Part shown: piece by piece, positions 15,225-21,698 of the stretch | Numbering within the stretch: position 1 is the first letter of the stretch | How the letters are laid out: each line of letters begins with the position of its first letter | IMG/VR virus record: IMGVR_UViG_3300042988_000985 | Location: 1-39,048 of that record | DNA length: 39,048 nt | From: a virus | Strand: one strand, 5' to 3' | The notes under the pieces: model-generated | What the model saw: the letters and a program-made list of their open reading frames with translations, nothing else | The model's database searches: none | Told to the model about the DNA's origin: nothing | Program-made: the position numbers and the translations under genes

Positions 15225-15602
15225 GACATTCAGGCGATGGTGGATGGGATGTACGCGCGCTGGCAGCGCGAGCGCGCAGCGTCGCAGATGACGCTCGGCA
15301 AGATGATCGAAGCGCTGGCGGCAATGGACCCAGAGAAGAAGATGTCGGGGCTGCACGCGCCGCACAGCTATCGCGGCTACTACCGTGACCTCGCGTTCGA
15401 GGCCAGCCACACCGATGACACAGCCGGGACGCTGCTGGCCCTGTGCCGCTCGTGCATGGGAGAGACGTTCGAGGGCTACAAGGGCGGCGACTTCGACATG
15501 GGCGCGCAGACTCCCGTGTGGGTGGCGAACTACGGCGACACCGGAGTGAAGATCGTCGGCTTCGACGACAACGGGCGTGTGCTGACGCAGGAGGACGAGT
15601 GA
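15222..15602 (+). CDS. Conserved phage protein of unknown function
   Basis: 126 residues. The sequence MTLGKMIEALAAMDPEKK, then SYRGYYRDLAFE, then FEGYKGGDFDMGAQTPVWVA is the signature order of a conserved small phage protein seen across unrelated tailed phages; no role is established. Its start is set by the repeated RBS block 15181-15224. It ends with TGA overlapping the GTG of a mini-ORF. Confidence 0.75.
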   Translation: MDIQAMVDGMYARWQRERAASQMTLGKMIEALAAMDPEKKMSGLHAPHSYRGYYRDLAFEASHTDDTAGTLLALCRSCMGETFEGYKGGDFDMGAQTPVWVANYGDTGVKIVGFDDNGRVLTQEDE

Positions 15603-15697
15603 CCTCCGCGCGCGAAGCCGCCGCCCTCGGGGCCGACGAACTGGCGGCCAAACTGTCTGATAACCGCTCGCACACGCGCGGCGCGAAAGGATGGTAA
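15599..15697 (+). CDS. Mini-ORF built from two repeats (possible remnant)
   Basis: 32 residues from GTG 15599. Its first 34 bases equal the 5' ends of the genes at 15983 and 16527 (peptide AREAAALGA). Its last 37 or so bases are copy 2 of the 44-bp junction repeat. It therefore looks like a recombination chimera of two boundary segments rather than a selected protein. It may still be translated because of GTGA coupling. Confidence 0.4.
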   Translation: MTSAREAAALGADELAAKLSDNRSHTRGAKGW

Positions 15698-15704
15698 GGG
15701 GATG
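15661..15704 (+). repeat. 44-bp boundary repeat, copy 2
   Basis: Same as 15181-15224 apart from one base. It provides the RBS and start of the gene at 15702 and the 3' end of the mini-ORF 15599-15697. Confidence 0.9.
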
Positions 15705-15986
15705 AGTAAGCACGAGATGGAGACGAGTGCCACCACGGTTCCGCAGGCGGACGCTTCAGGTCAGTTCGACATTCCTTCAGCCGTGCCGGAGTCCGGTCCT
15801 GCGGCAGAGGATTCCGGGCTCGTCCTTTCTGGTGAATGCGCTGGACCTCGTAGGCTGACGGATCGAGAGTGTGCCCTGCTGGCATATGGCGCACTCAAGG
15901 CAGTAGGCGGCATCTCGTGCCGCGAGATGCTTGCGATTCTCGCGGAGTCGCTGAATGTTGTGCCACGCGCGGAGCCGTCCAAGTGA
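15702..15986 (+). CDS. Hypothetical protein
   Basis: 94 residues from ATG 15702. The first half is Ser/Ala/Pro/Glu-rich and probably disordered. The second half (TDRECALLAYGALKAVGGIS) is helical and ends NVVPRAEPSK. Its 5' end derives from the same duplicated junction as the gene at 15222, but the proteins are unrelated. Function unknown. Confidence 0.65.
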   Translation: MSKHEMETSATTVPQADASGQFDIPSAVPESGPAAEDSGLVLSGECAGPRRLTDRECALLAYGALKAVGGISCREMLAILAESLNVVPRAEPSK

Positions 15987-16252
15987 CCCCCGCGCGCGAA
16001 GCCGCCGCCCTCGGGGCGCTGCTGCGGGAGATGCTCCCCGACGACGCCCGCGTTGACACCGTTGTGACTGCGATCACCGGGGAACAGGCCACGGCCCTCG
16101 CGGCGTTCGCCGACGCGGCCGATGCGCTGCGGGACGAATACAATTCGCTCGTCATCGCGTGCGTTGCGGGAACTGCGGACAGCACGGACCTGCGCCCACT
16201 GGAGGCGTATCGAGCCGCCCGCGCCGCGCTGGTGGCCGCGCTGACGGAATGA
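15983..16252 (+). CDS. Helical hypothetical protein, parent of the repeat mini-ORFs
   Basis: 89 residues, GTG start overlapping the previous TGA. It begins MTPAREAAALGALLREM and ends ARAALVAALTE; both ends recur fused together in the 23-residue ORF at 16527. The protein is Ala-rich and almost wholly helical, with ITGEQATALAAFADAADALR in the middle. No function recognised. Confidence 0.65.
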   Translation: MTPAREAAALGALLREMLPDDARVDTVVTAITGEQATALAAFADAADALRDEYNSLVIACVAGTADSTDLRPLEAYRAARAALVAALTE

Positions 16253-16258
16253 GGCAGG
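16226..16258 (+). repeat. 33-bp repeat, copy 1
   Basis: It matches 16560-16592 with one difference, T at 16250 versus G at 16584. This changes TGA (stop) here to GGA in the other copy, so that copy reads through. Confidence 0.9.
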
Positions 16259-16260
16259 GG

Positions 16261-16530
16261 ATGAGCAGCAGCGATCTGCCGGGTAATGTCGCTCACCTGA
16301 TGCGTCAGGTGGCTGATGGCGAGTTCGGCATCTTCAAGCGCGAGGCGCGAGAGATTGGCCCCGAGGCGTTCGCGGAAAAGTACGGGCATAGCGTGTGGCT
16401 GTGGGGCCGCCCCGACCCGATCTACAAGTGCGTTCGCCACGAGGGGACGGACTACCTATGGCGGCTGTCCGACGGCGGATTCGATGGCTGGGACGGCATC
16501 AACCTGCCGCCGCAGGAGCATCGGCCATGA
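16261..16530 (+). CDS. Hypothetical protein
   Basis: 89 residues, MSSSDLPGNVAHLMRQVADG start. A helical N-terminus is followed by a Trp/Gly/Asp-rich beta part (KYGHSVWLWGRPDPIYKCVR). No family recognised. It lies between the parent gene and the fused mini-ORF and is flanked by their repeats. Confidence 0.65.
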   Translation: MSSSDLPGNVAHLMRQVADGEFGIFKREAREIGPEAFAEKYGHSVWLWGRPDPIYKCVRHEGTDYLWRLSDGGFDGWDGINLPPQEHRP

Positions 16531-16598
16531 CCCCCGCGCGCGAAGCCGCCGCCCTCGGGGCGCTGGTGGCCGCGCTGACGGAAGGAGGCAGGACGTGA
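16527..16598 (+). CDS. Mini-ORF: fused ends of the 15983 gene (deletion remnant)
   Basis: 23 residues, MTPAREAAALGALVAALTEG then GRT. The first 34 bases copy the 5' end of the gene at 15983 and the next 33 (16560-16592) copy its 3' end. The whole middle is absent, as expected after an internal deletion in a tandem duplicate. ATGA and GTGA overlaps connect it to its neighbours, so it may persist as a coupling cassette for the HAD gene. Confidence 0.45.
   Translation: MTPAREAAALGALVAALTEGGRT
16560..16592 (+). repeat. 33-bp repeat, copy 2
   Basis: Second copy of the 3' end of the gene at 15983, placed directly after the third copy of its 5' end (16527-16560). The copy carries G at 16584 in place of T, removing the stop. 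Confidence 0.9.
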
Positions 16599-16921
16599 CG
16601 GCGTCTGGTTGGATCGGCGTGGACCTCGACGGGACACTGGCCGTCTATGATGGCTGGAAGGACGGGGCAATCGGCGAGCCTGTTCCCGGAATGTTGTTCC
16701 GCGTTCGCAAGTGGCTCGTGGACGGCGTGGCCGTGAAGTGCATGACAGCGCGTGCGTCTGTCCCCGAGGAAGCAGCCAAGGTTCGCGCGTGGCTCGACTC
16801 GCACGGATTGGAGGCGGTGGGGGTCACTGACCGGAAAGACTTCGCCATGATCGAACTGTGGGATGACCGCGCGGTTGCGGTGGAGCCGAACAAGGGTACG
16901 CCGCTGCGGTGGCCCCGATGA
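16595..16921 (+). CDS. HAD-family phosphatase
   Basis: 108 residues from GTG 16595. Motif I is GVDLDGTLAVYD near residue 8 (nucleophile Asp and acid/base Asp). Motif II is the Thr of KCMTARAS near 50. Motif IV is the acidic IELWDD near 92. This minimal HAD is similar in organisation to phage 5'-nucleotidases and to the 3'-phosphatase half of polynucleotide kinase. With the RNA ligase nearby, RNA-end healing is an attractive inference, but no kinase partner is present and the substrate is unknown. Confidence 0.75.
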   Translation: MTASGWIGVDLDGTLAVYDGWKDGAIGEPVPGMLFRVRKWLVDGVAVKCMTARASVPEEAAKVRAWLDSHGLEAVGVTDRKDFAMIELWDDRAVAVEPNKGTPLRWPR

Positions 16922-17178
16922 CCGCGCCCACCACGCGGCCGGACGCGGCCGCACCTTCGGTGAGTGAAGGACGGGCGCTGTTGGCTGCGGCGACGGAGGG
17001 GCCGTACCGGTTCGATGGCAACGGAGACGACGTGGACGAAGCCGCGTTGGCAGCGTACCTCCGCAACCACGCCGCCGCGCTGCTCGACGCGCTGGAGGAG
17101 AACGAACGCCTGCGCGCCCAGATCACCGACGCCAACGCCGCGATCATGCGGCTCCAACGCGAACTCGACGGGAGGTGA
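16918..17178 (+). CDS. Hypothetical coiled-coil protein
   Basis: 86 residues. A Pro/Ala-rich start is followed by a short beta segment (EGPYRFDGNGDDVDEAALAA) and a C-terminal coiled coil (LEENERLRAQITDANAAIMR). This arrangement is common in small phage proteins of unknown role. ATGA overlap with the HAD gene. Confidence 0.65.
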   Translation: MTAPTTRPDAAAPSVSEGRALLAAATEGPYRFDGNGDDVDEAALAAYLRNHAAALLDALEENERLRAQITDANAAIMRLQRELDGR

Positions 17179-17184
17179 TGTCTC

Positions 17185-17247
17185 GTGCTCGACCTGCTCT
17201 GCTACGGAGGCGGCCTGCTGGATTTACTTTGGTGGCTGGTGCGCTAG
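17185..17247 (+). CDS. Possible 20-residue hydrophobic peptide
   Basis: GTG at 17185 follows a strong GGAGGTGA Shine-Dalgarno (17171-17178). It encodes MLDLLCYGGGLLDLLWWLVR, a single hydrophobic helix, ending at TAG 17247. A promoter-like sequence follows immediately. The evidence for translation is the RBS only. Confidence 0.35.
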   Translation: MLDLLCYGGGLLDLLWWLVR

Positions 17248-17254
17248 AACTTGC

Positions 17255-17282
17255 TTGACAGGGTATGAGAGCGCGGTAGTCT
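17255..17282 (+). promoter_or_regulatory. Sigma70-like promoter before the SSB/nuclease genes
   Basis: TTGACA (17255-17260), a 16-bp spacer, then TAGTCT (17277-17282). It would give the SSB-like gene and those downstream their own transcription within the rightward arm. Confidence 0.5.
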
Positions 17283-17309
17283 TGGTGTAGTAGGGAGGGT
17301 TGCGGAGCG

Positions 17310-17435
17310 ATGAACGGCCCCGTGGCGGTGGAACCTCCCCCCGAAGGTCGCGAACCGACCGAAGGCGACGAACGTGGCGACCTCCCATCGCCCCCGTCGC
17401 GCCGCCACCTAACTTTCAAAGTGGAGGGAATGTGA
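17310..17435 (+). CDS. Possible 41-residue leader ORF before the SSB-like gene
   Basis: MNGPVAVEPPPEGREPTEGD start, ending TFKVEGM with its TGA inside the GTG start of the SSB-like gene. It is Pro/Glu/Gly-rich and lacks hydrophobic core residues. It may serve translational coupling rather than make a folded protein. It lies just behind the promoter at 17255-17282. Confidence 0.4.
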   Translation: MNGPVAVEPPPEGREPTEGDERGDLPSPPSRRHLTFKVEGM

Positions 17436-18067
17436 GCGAGCAGAACGGGTGGGCACCGCCGGAACCCGAGCGGTCCGGCAGCACGAGCCGCTACGTCCAG
17501 CCGAAGAACTGGATGGAAGTCACCGAGGGGTCTGGTAAGGCCAAGCGTGTGTTCCAGCGGTTCAAGTGCCGCGTGCTGGGCAAGGCCATCTCCGGCTTCA
17601 CCGCCTGGACGGCCGACAACAAGCCCGTGCGCTTCCGGGCCGAGAAGGACATCCCGGCTGACTTCAACTGGCGGCTCAAGGACGATGGCCCGCACAAGGG
17701 CAAGAAGGAGCTTCCCAAGGCGTTCTGGGCCTTCCCGTGCTGGGACTACGAGGCGCACGAGGTCAAGGTGTGGGAGGTGTCGCAGGCGGGTATCCGCGAG
17801 GCCATTGGGGCGCTGGCCCGCAACCCGGAGTGGGGCAGCCCCCTCGGGTACGACCTGACCATCGAGCGCAGCGGCAAGGGGCTGGACACGAAGTACGCTG
17901 TGTCCCCGAGCCCCAAGTCGGCGGTGGACGTTGAGGCCGCCGGGGCATTCAACGACTTGGTGGCAGCTGGATTCGACATGGAGCGGCTGTTCGATGGGGG
18001 TGACCCCTTTTCCGCTCCCGCTGCTGCGCCTGTTGCTACTGAGACACAGCCAGTCATTCCCTTCTGA
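17432..18067 (+). CDS. Single-stranded DNA-binding-like protein
   Basis: 211 residues from GTG 17432 (GGAGGGAAT just upstream). The core (SGFTAWTADNKPVRFR, then FWAFPCWDYEAHEVKVWEVS, then AIGALARNPEWGSPLGYDLT and GLDTKYAVSP) follows the order of a widespread phage protein usually annotated as an OB-fold SSB. A C-terminal Ala/Pro-rich linker and short tail ending QPVIPF resembles the protein-contact tail of SSBs, although acidic residues are few. It probably protects ssDNA for the adjacent nuclease. The assignment is by recalled family pattern. Confidence 0.6.
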   Translation: MSEQNGWAPPEPERSGSTSRYVQPKNWMEVTEGSGKAKRVFQRFKCRVLGKAISGFTAWTADNKPVRFRAEKDIPADFNWRLKDDGPHKGKKELPKAFWAFPCWDYEAHEVKVWEVSQAGIREAIGALARNPEWGSPLGYDLTIERSGKGLDTKYAVSPSPKSAVDVEAAGAFNDLVAAGFDMERLFDGGDPFSAPAAAPVATETQPVIPF

Positions 18068-18175
18068 CGCTGAAAGGGCAGCGAGGAGGCTAGCCGAACA
18101 GTGGGAACTCGCCGGGGAGCAGGGAGCGCCAGCGGTGGGGCAGGACGGCCCCGGGCGCAAGGCCGCGCCAGAGCG

Positions 18176-18195
18176 CCAAGGATGGCGCAGGAAGG
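18176..18195 (+). repeat. Dispersed 20-bp element, copy C
   Basis: CCAAGGATGGCGCAGGAAGG matches the consensus at 16 of 20 positions and contains the ATG at 18182. It is the left half of an inverted pair with 18243-18262, 47 bases apart. Confidence 0.55.
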
Positions 18196-19108
18196 GCAAA
18201 CGCGCCCCGACGAATGGTTTCGTACGGACGTGGGAGGATCGCCAGTCCTAGGGCATCCTGGGGGCTTGTGGAAGATCGACCTGAAGGAGCCTCACCAGGT
18301 CTACAAGAACGCGGCGGGGACTCGCCTGCCCGGCGTAACGTCGGTTTTGGGCGTTCTCGACAAGGCGGCGCTGCGTGGCTGGTACGCGGACATGGAGCGG
18401 CGGCACGTTTTGTCCTGCGTTGCCGCCGTTGCCGCTAACCCGCTGCTGTCGCTGTCGGAGCTTCTTGGCGAGAAGTGGGCCGCTGACGTGAAGAAAGGCC
18501 GGTCGGCCGATATTGGCACGGTGGCCCACGCCCGCTGTGAGGCGTTTCTGCACGGGATGGTGCTGGACGAAGAAGGGCTTGACCCTGACCTGTTGCGCCT
18601 GAGCCTGAATGGCTTTGCTCGTTTTCAGGACGTGTGGGTGCGCGAGGGCCTGTCAATCGTCCACAGTGAACTCCAGATGGTTTCCGAGCGCCGACAGGTG
18701 GGTGGCACGGCCGACATTATTGCTCGCAGGCCGGACGGTGGCTTGGAGTTGAAGGACCTCAAGACGAGTAAGGCGTCGCGTGGGTGGCCGTACCCCGAGG
18801 TGTTCGCTCAGGTTGCGGCATATGCGGAGATGTGCGAGGAGGTAGGGGTAGGGCACATCGACGTAGTTTCCGTGGAGCGCATTGGCAAGGAGGACGGCGA
18901 CCCCGGCCAGTCCTATGTCCTGACGGGCGAGGAGCGGGCGGTGGGACTCAAGCTGTTCGACGCGGCCTTGGCGGTGTATCGCGCAGGGCGTGCGCTGTAC
19001 GGGATCAGGAACAAAGGGGCGAGCGGCAATCCGGCTGGTTCGGGCTTCGGCGCGGCCAAGCTAGACCCGACGCCCCCAACTCGCATCGCGGAGGAAGCGC
19101 CGTGGTGA
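18182..19108 (+). CDS. RecB/Cas4-like PD-(D/E)XK nuclease
   Basis: 308 residues from ATG 18182. The nuclease core is VGGTADIIARRPDG (conserved Asp), LELKDLKTSKAS (acidic-x-Lys strand) and YPEVFAQVAAYAEMCEE (Q-x3-Y motif), the pattern of RecB-family exonucleases. The N-terminal part, LPGVTSVLGVLDKAALRGWY, is also typical. Next to an SSB-like gene, DNA processing in recombination or replication is likely. The start is uncertain. GTG 18101 adds Arg/Gly-rich sequence with poor codon use. TTG 18266 starts right after repeat C' and near where homologous sequence seems to begin. Another frame (18033-18251) has better third-position G/C in this gap. Confidence 0.75.
   Translation: MAQEGQTRPDEWFRTDVGGSPVLGHPGGLWKIDLKEPHQVYKNAAGTRLPGVTSVLGVLDKAALRGWYADMERRHVLSCVAAVAANPLLSLSELLGEKWAADVKKGRSADIGTVAHARCEAFLHGMVLDEEGLDPDLLRLSLNGFARFQDVWVREGLSIVHSELQMVSERRQVGGTADIIARRPDGGLELKDLKTSKASRGWPYPEVFAQVAAYAEMCEEVGVGHIDVVSVERIGKEDGDPGQSYVLTGEERAVGLKLFDAALAVYRAGRALYGIRNKGASGNPAGSGFGAAKLDPTPPTRIAEEAPW
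18243..18262 (-). repeat. Dispersed 20-bp element, copy C'
   Basis: The minus strand reads CCCAGGATGCCCTAGGACTG, 16 of 20 matching the consensus. It is inverted relative to copy C. The outer arms GCGCCAAGGATG (18173-18184) and CATCCTGGGGGC (18254-18265) pair at 10 of 12 positions. Confidence 0.65.
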
Positions 19109-19111
19109 GTC

Positions 19112-19348
19112 ATGGGTGAACGCAGCCGCCGGGCCTTCCGTGCCTACAAGCGGCAGGAGGCGCTGGACCCCGCCATCATCTACGACGTGGACGAGGCGAA
19201 CGAGCGGAACGGTTGGCCGCAGGAGTGGGCGTGCATGAACGTCATGTGCAGGCGTAAGTTCTGGCGCGAGTTCGGGGAGAGCGAGTTCTGCCCCTCGTGC
19301 CGCAAGTGCCTGCCTGGCGGCCGCAAGTGCGTCGGGGGCCGCCGCTAG
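19112..19348 (+). CDS. Small zinc-finger protein
   Basis: 78 residues starting MGERSRRAFRAYKRQEALDP. The C-terminal half has WACMNVMCRRKFW and FCPSCRKCLPGG, giving C-x4-C and C-x2-C-x2-C clusters that could bind one or two zincs. Basic termini suggest nucleic-acid contact. It partners by position with the next gene, which has a similar cysteine pattern (ACVNGACRRVF). Confidence 0.65.
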   Translation: MGERSRRAFRAYKRQEALDPAIIYDVDEANERNGWPQEWACMNVMCRRKFWREFGESEFCPSCRKCLPGGRKCVGGRR

Positions 19349-19791
19349 TGGCCACCAAGCGCAAGACGCGCCCGAAGAATGCCCGCATCATCTACCACGA
19401 GCGCGCGTGCGTGAACGGGGCTTGCCGCCGGGTTTTCATGGTCAGGGGGGGCGCGGCGAATGGCAGCGAGGTCGTGCGCGGCTTGTGCCCCACCTGCGCT
19501 GTCAACGCCCAGGCGAGGCGCGGCGACCTGCTCGACCCGGCCCTGTACGTCGCATGCCAGAAGGCGGCGCGGGCGGAGAAGAAGCTCGGCATGCACAACG
19601 CCTCCAAGGCGCGGGTGGCGGAGATGGCGAAGCGCGAGGAGCGGGCGCTGCGGCGGCTGGATGCCAAGCCTGTTCGCATGTCTCCCGAGATGCTGAACGA
19701 CTACCTGAGCGACGGGTACAAGCCGCGAGGCCGCAGCGGCAAGGTGGGCGTCACCTGGACAGACTCTAGCGGGCGCGAAGGGAGGGGCTAG
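19348..19791 (+). CDS. Zinc-ribbon protein, paralogue-like to its upstream neighbour
   Basis: 147 residues from GTG 19348, which shares a base with the previous TAG. RACVNGACRRVFMVRGG and GLCPTCAVNAQ form a C-x4-C...C-x2-C ribbon resembling ACMNVMCRRKFW of the preceding gene, so the two may be ancient duplicates. The C-terminal part is a basic helix (SKARVAEMAKREERALRRLD) and a disordered Gly/Ser tail. Role unknown; nucleic-acid binding is likely. Confidence 0.65.
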   Translation: MATKRKTRPKNARIIYHERACVNGACRRVFMVRGGAANGSEVVRGLCPTCAVNAQARRGDLLDPALYVACQKAARAEKKLGMHNASKARVAEMAKREERALRRLDAKPVRMSPEMLNDYLSDGYKPRGRSGKVGVTWTDSSGREGRG

Positions 19792-19792
19792 G

Positions 19793-19975
19793 ATGCGACT
19801 GAGCACCATGCGGGCGGTGACGGGCGTGGCGATGACGGTATTCGCCGTGGTGGCGACCCTGACGTTGTTCGCCATCGTGCTGTTCCTGAACATGCTGACG
19901 GCGTTGCACGACTCCGTGCTGCTGTCGTGGGACGTTGGCGAGCGGATGCTGCGGCGCGCGTGGGGGAAGGAATGA
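19793..19975 (+). CDS. Single-span membrane protein
   Basis: 60 residues. Residues 9-36 (TGVAMTVFAVVATLTLFAIV and on) form one long hydrophobic span; the C-terminal part (SWDVGERMLRRAWGKE) is amphipathic and basic. GGATG just before the start. ATGA overlap downstream. Unknown role. Confidence 0.6.
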   Translation: MRLSTMRAVTGVAMTVFAVVATLTLFAIVLFLNMLTALHDSVLLSWDVGERMLRRAWGKE

Positions 19976-20172
19976 GTGCGCGATACGAAACAAGCTGGTC
20001 GTGTCCGAAGTGCCTTGGCGTGGTAGCCCTCATTGGGCGAAGGTATCCAGAACATCCAAACGTGTGCCCGAGTTGTGGCGCAGATCGCCCCGGAGATGAA
20101 TGGCCGCTGGCCGTGTATCTCGTCAACAACAAGCGCGTCGAGTACGTGCGCGCATACGGGCCTCCGAGATGA
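19972..20172 (+). CDS. Small zinc-ribbon protein
   Basis: 66 residues. SWSCPKCLGVVALIG and NVCPSCGADRPGD make a C-x2-C...C-x2-C zinc ribbon with about 18 residues between. A short beta segment LAVYLVNNKRVEYVRAYG follows. Such ribbons usually contact nucleic acid or protein partners. No specific family recognised. Confidence 0.65.
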   Translation: MSARYETSWSCPKCLGVVALIGRRYPEHPNVCPSCGADRPGDEWPLAVYLVNNKRVEYVRAYGPPR

Positions 20173-20591
20173 CCCGCCCGAACAAGCACAACGCCAACCG
20201 CCACGAGGCCGTCGTGGGCGGCCAGCGGTGCAAGTTCGACAGCATGGCCGAGCACCGATACGCCGAGTGGCTGGAGAAGCGCCGCAAGGCCAAGTTCATC
20301 GGCAAGTGGGAGCACCACCCTAAGGCGATCAAGGTGTGGGATGAGGTGAGCGGGGACGAGTTGGTGCGCCTGAATGTCGACTTTCGCGTCGAGACTCCCA
20401 CGGGGGTGGAGTGGCACGAGGTCAAGGGGATGGCGACGGCTGTCTGGAGGTTGAAGCGCCGGATACTTGAAACCCTCACTCTCCACATCTACGTCGTGAT
20501 CGACGCCGGGCGCGGCGTGTGCGCCACCGGCAAGGGCGAACCGGCGATGTTTGACGAGCGGCCCCGCCGTAAGCGCAAGGCGAGGGAGTGA
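20169..20591 (+). CDS. DUF1064-like PD-(D/E)XK nuclease
   Basis: 140 residues. FDSMAEHRYAEWLEKRRKAK, then RLNVDFRVETPTGVEWHEVK and G match the compact nuclease fold typical of DUF1064: a conserved E in the helix after FDS, an Asp (VDF) and the E-x-K strand (WHEVK). These are small phage endonucleases suggested to act on branched or damaged DNA; direct biochemical data for this branch are lacking. Together with the RecB-like nuclease and SSB it forms a DNA-processing group. ATGA and GTG-ATG overlaps link it to neighbours. Confidence 0.75.
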   Translation: MTRPNKHNANRHEAVVGGQRCKFDSMAEHRYAEWLEKRRKAKFIGKWEHHPKAIKVWDEVSGDELVRLNVDFRVETPTGVEWHEVKGMATAVWRLKRRILETLTLHIYVVIDAGRGVCATGKGEPAMFDERPRRKRKARE

Positions 20592-20932
20592 TGCTGACCA
20601 CCCCCGCCGTCGAGAAGCGCCTGCGCCTCCTGTTCGCCAACTCCGTCGTGCGCTTCGGCAAGCTCAAGCGCCCGACACTCGCCTGCACGACGATGGAGGC
20701 TGGCAAGCACGTCATCACGCTGCCGGACGGCCACGACGATTTCTACACCCTGCGCGTCCTGTTCCACGAACTCATCCACCTGGCCCTGCCGGGCGAACTG
20801 GCGGCGTTCGGGACGTGGGAGGAGTCGATCATCGAGCGCGTGGCCGAGCCGGAACTGATGCACTGGATCACGGGCCGCCCGCGCGTTCAGGCGTGGTGGC
20901 TCAAGCAACTGTCCGCGCTGAGGGAGGGGTGA
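20591..20932 (+). CDS. HExxH putative metalloprotein
   Basis: 113 residues from ATG 20591; a GTG at 20588 would add one residue. VLFHELIHLALPGE near residue 56 holds a classical HExxH zinc motif, and ESIIERVAEPELM about 20 residues later can give the third ligand. This resembles small phage zinc-metallopeptidase-like proteins found beside DNA-processing genes. Proteolysis has not been shown for such proteins as far as I know, so the activity is inferred. Confidence 0.65.
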   Translation: MLTTPAVEKRLRLLFANSVVRFGKLKRPTLACTTMEAGKHVITLPDGHDDFYTLRVLFHELIHLALPGELAAFGTWEESIIERVAEPELMHWITGRPRVQAWWLKQLSALREG

Positions 20933-21687
20933 TGCCAGGTGAAGGCCCGCAAGCGACACGATTCGTCTACCTGCCGGACCCGCACGGGACGTTCTGCGAC
21001 TGGGAGGCGGCGGAGTGCGCGCTGGCCTTCACCCGAGCACACCGGCCGTCTCTCGTCGTGGTTGGCGGAGACGTTGTGGATTTCTACCAGCTATCCCGCT
21101 TTGACAAGAATCCTGCTCGGGCACTTGGGCTACAGGACGACATCGATGCGGGCAAGAAGTTTCTTGCTGGCGTGCGACGTTCTGCTAGGCACGCCCGCAT
21201 CGTCTACCTTGAGGGCAACCACGAGAACCGCCTTACGCGCTGGCTCTGGGGTCCGGGGGCGGCGATCATCAAGCTCCAGGGTATGAGCGTGCCGGGCCTG
21301 CTGCGGGTGGCGGACTACGGCATCCGCTACTACGAGTCCGGGGTGCTGCGGGTGAAGGCGCTGACGTTCAAGCACGGGCACTACGTCAGGAGCCGGGCGG
21401 GCTACACGGCGACGGCGGAGTTGCAGCGGGAGGGGACGAGCGGGTGCAGCGGGCACACGCACCGGATCGGGGAAGTGAGCCTGACGAACCGTGGCGGGTT
21501 CTACAAGTGGGCCGAAGCGGGGTGCCTGTGCTCGCTAGAGCCGGAGTACATGGCGGGACAGGTTCCTGACTGGCAGCAGGGCTTGGCGTATGGGACGTTC
21601 ACGGGCGGGCAGCGGTTCTCGCTGCACACGGCCCACATCATCGGCGGCAAGACACTGTACGGCGACCGCGTGATCGCGGCGCAGTAG
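20932..21687 (+). CDS. Calcineurin-like metallophosphoesterase
   Basis: 251 residues from ATG 20932. The phosphoesterase motifs appear in order: LPDPHGTF (D-x-H), VVVGGDVVDFYQ (GGD-x2-D), YLEGNHENRLTR (GNHE), FKHGHY and GCSGHTHRIG (GH-x-H). These bind a dinuclear metal centre. Phage relatives include DNA-repair nucleases and protein phosphatases; substrate unknown here, though neighbouring nucleases favour nucleic acid. A GTG three bases upstream is an alternative start. Confidence 0.8.
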   Translation: MPGEGPQATRFVYLPDPHGTFCDWEAAECALAFTRAHRPSLVVVGGDVVDFYQLSRFDKNPARALGLQDDIDAGKKFLAGVRRSARHARIVYLEGNHENRLTRWLWGPGAAIIKLQGMSVPGLLRVADYGIRYYESGVLRVKALTFKHGHYVRSRAGYTATAELQREGTSGCSGHTHRIGEVSLTNRGGFYKWAEAGCLCSLEPEYMAGQVPDWQQGLAYGTFTGGQRFSLHTAHIIGGKTLYGDRVIAAQ

Positions 21688-21698
21688 GGGGAGGCGAG

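Noticed and set aside
18033-18251. Possible 72-residue gene (TTG start) between SSB-like and nuclease genes
   Set aside because: Codon bias is fair but only a TTG without RBS is available, and it overlaps both neighbours; kept as an alternative only.
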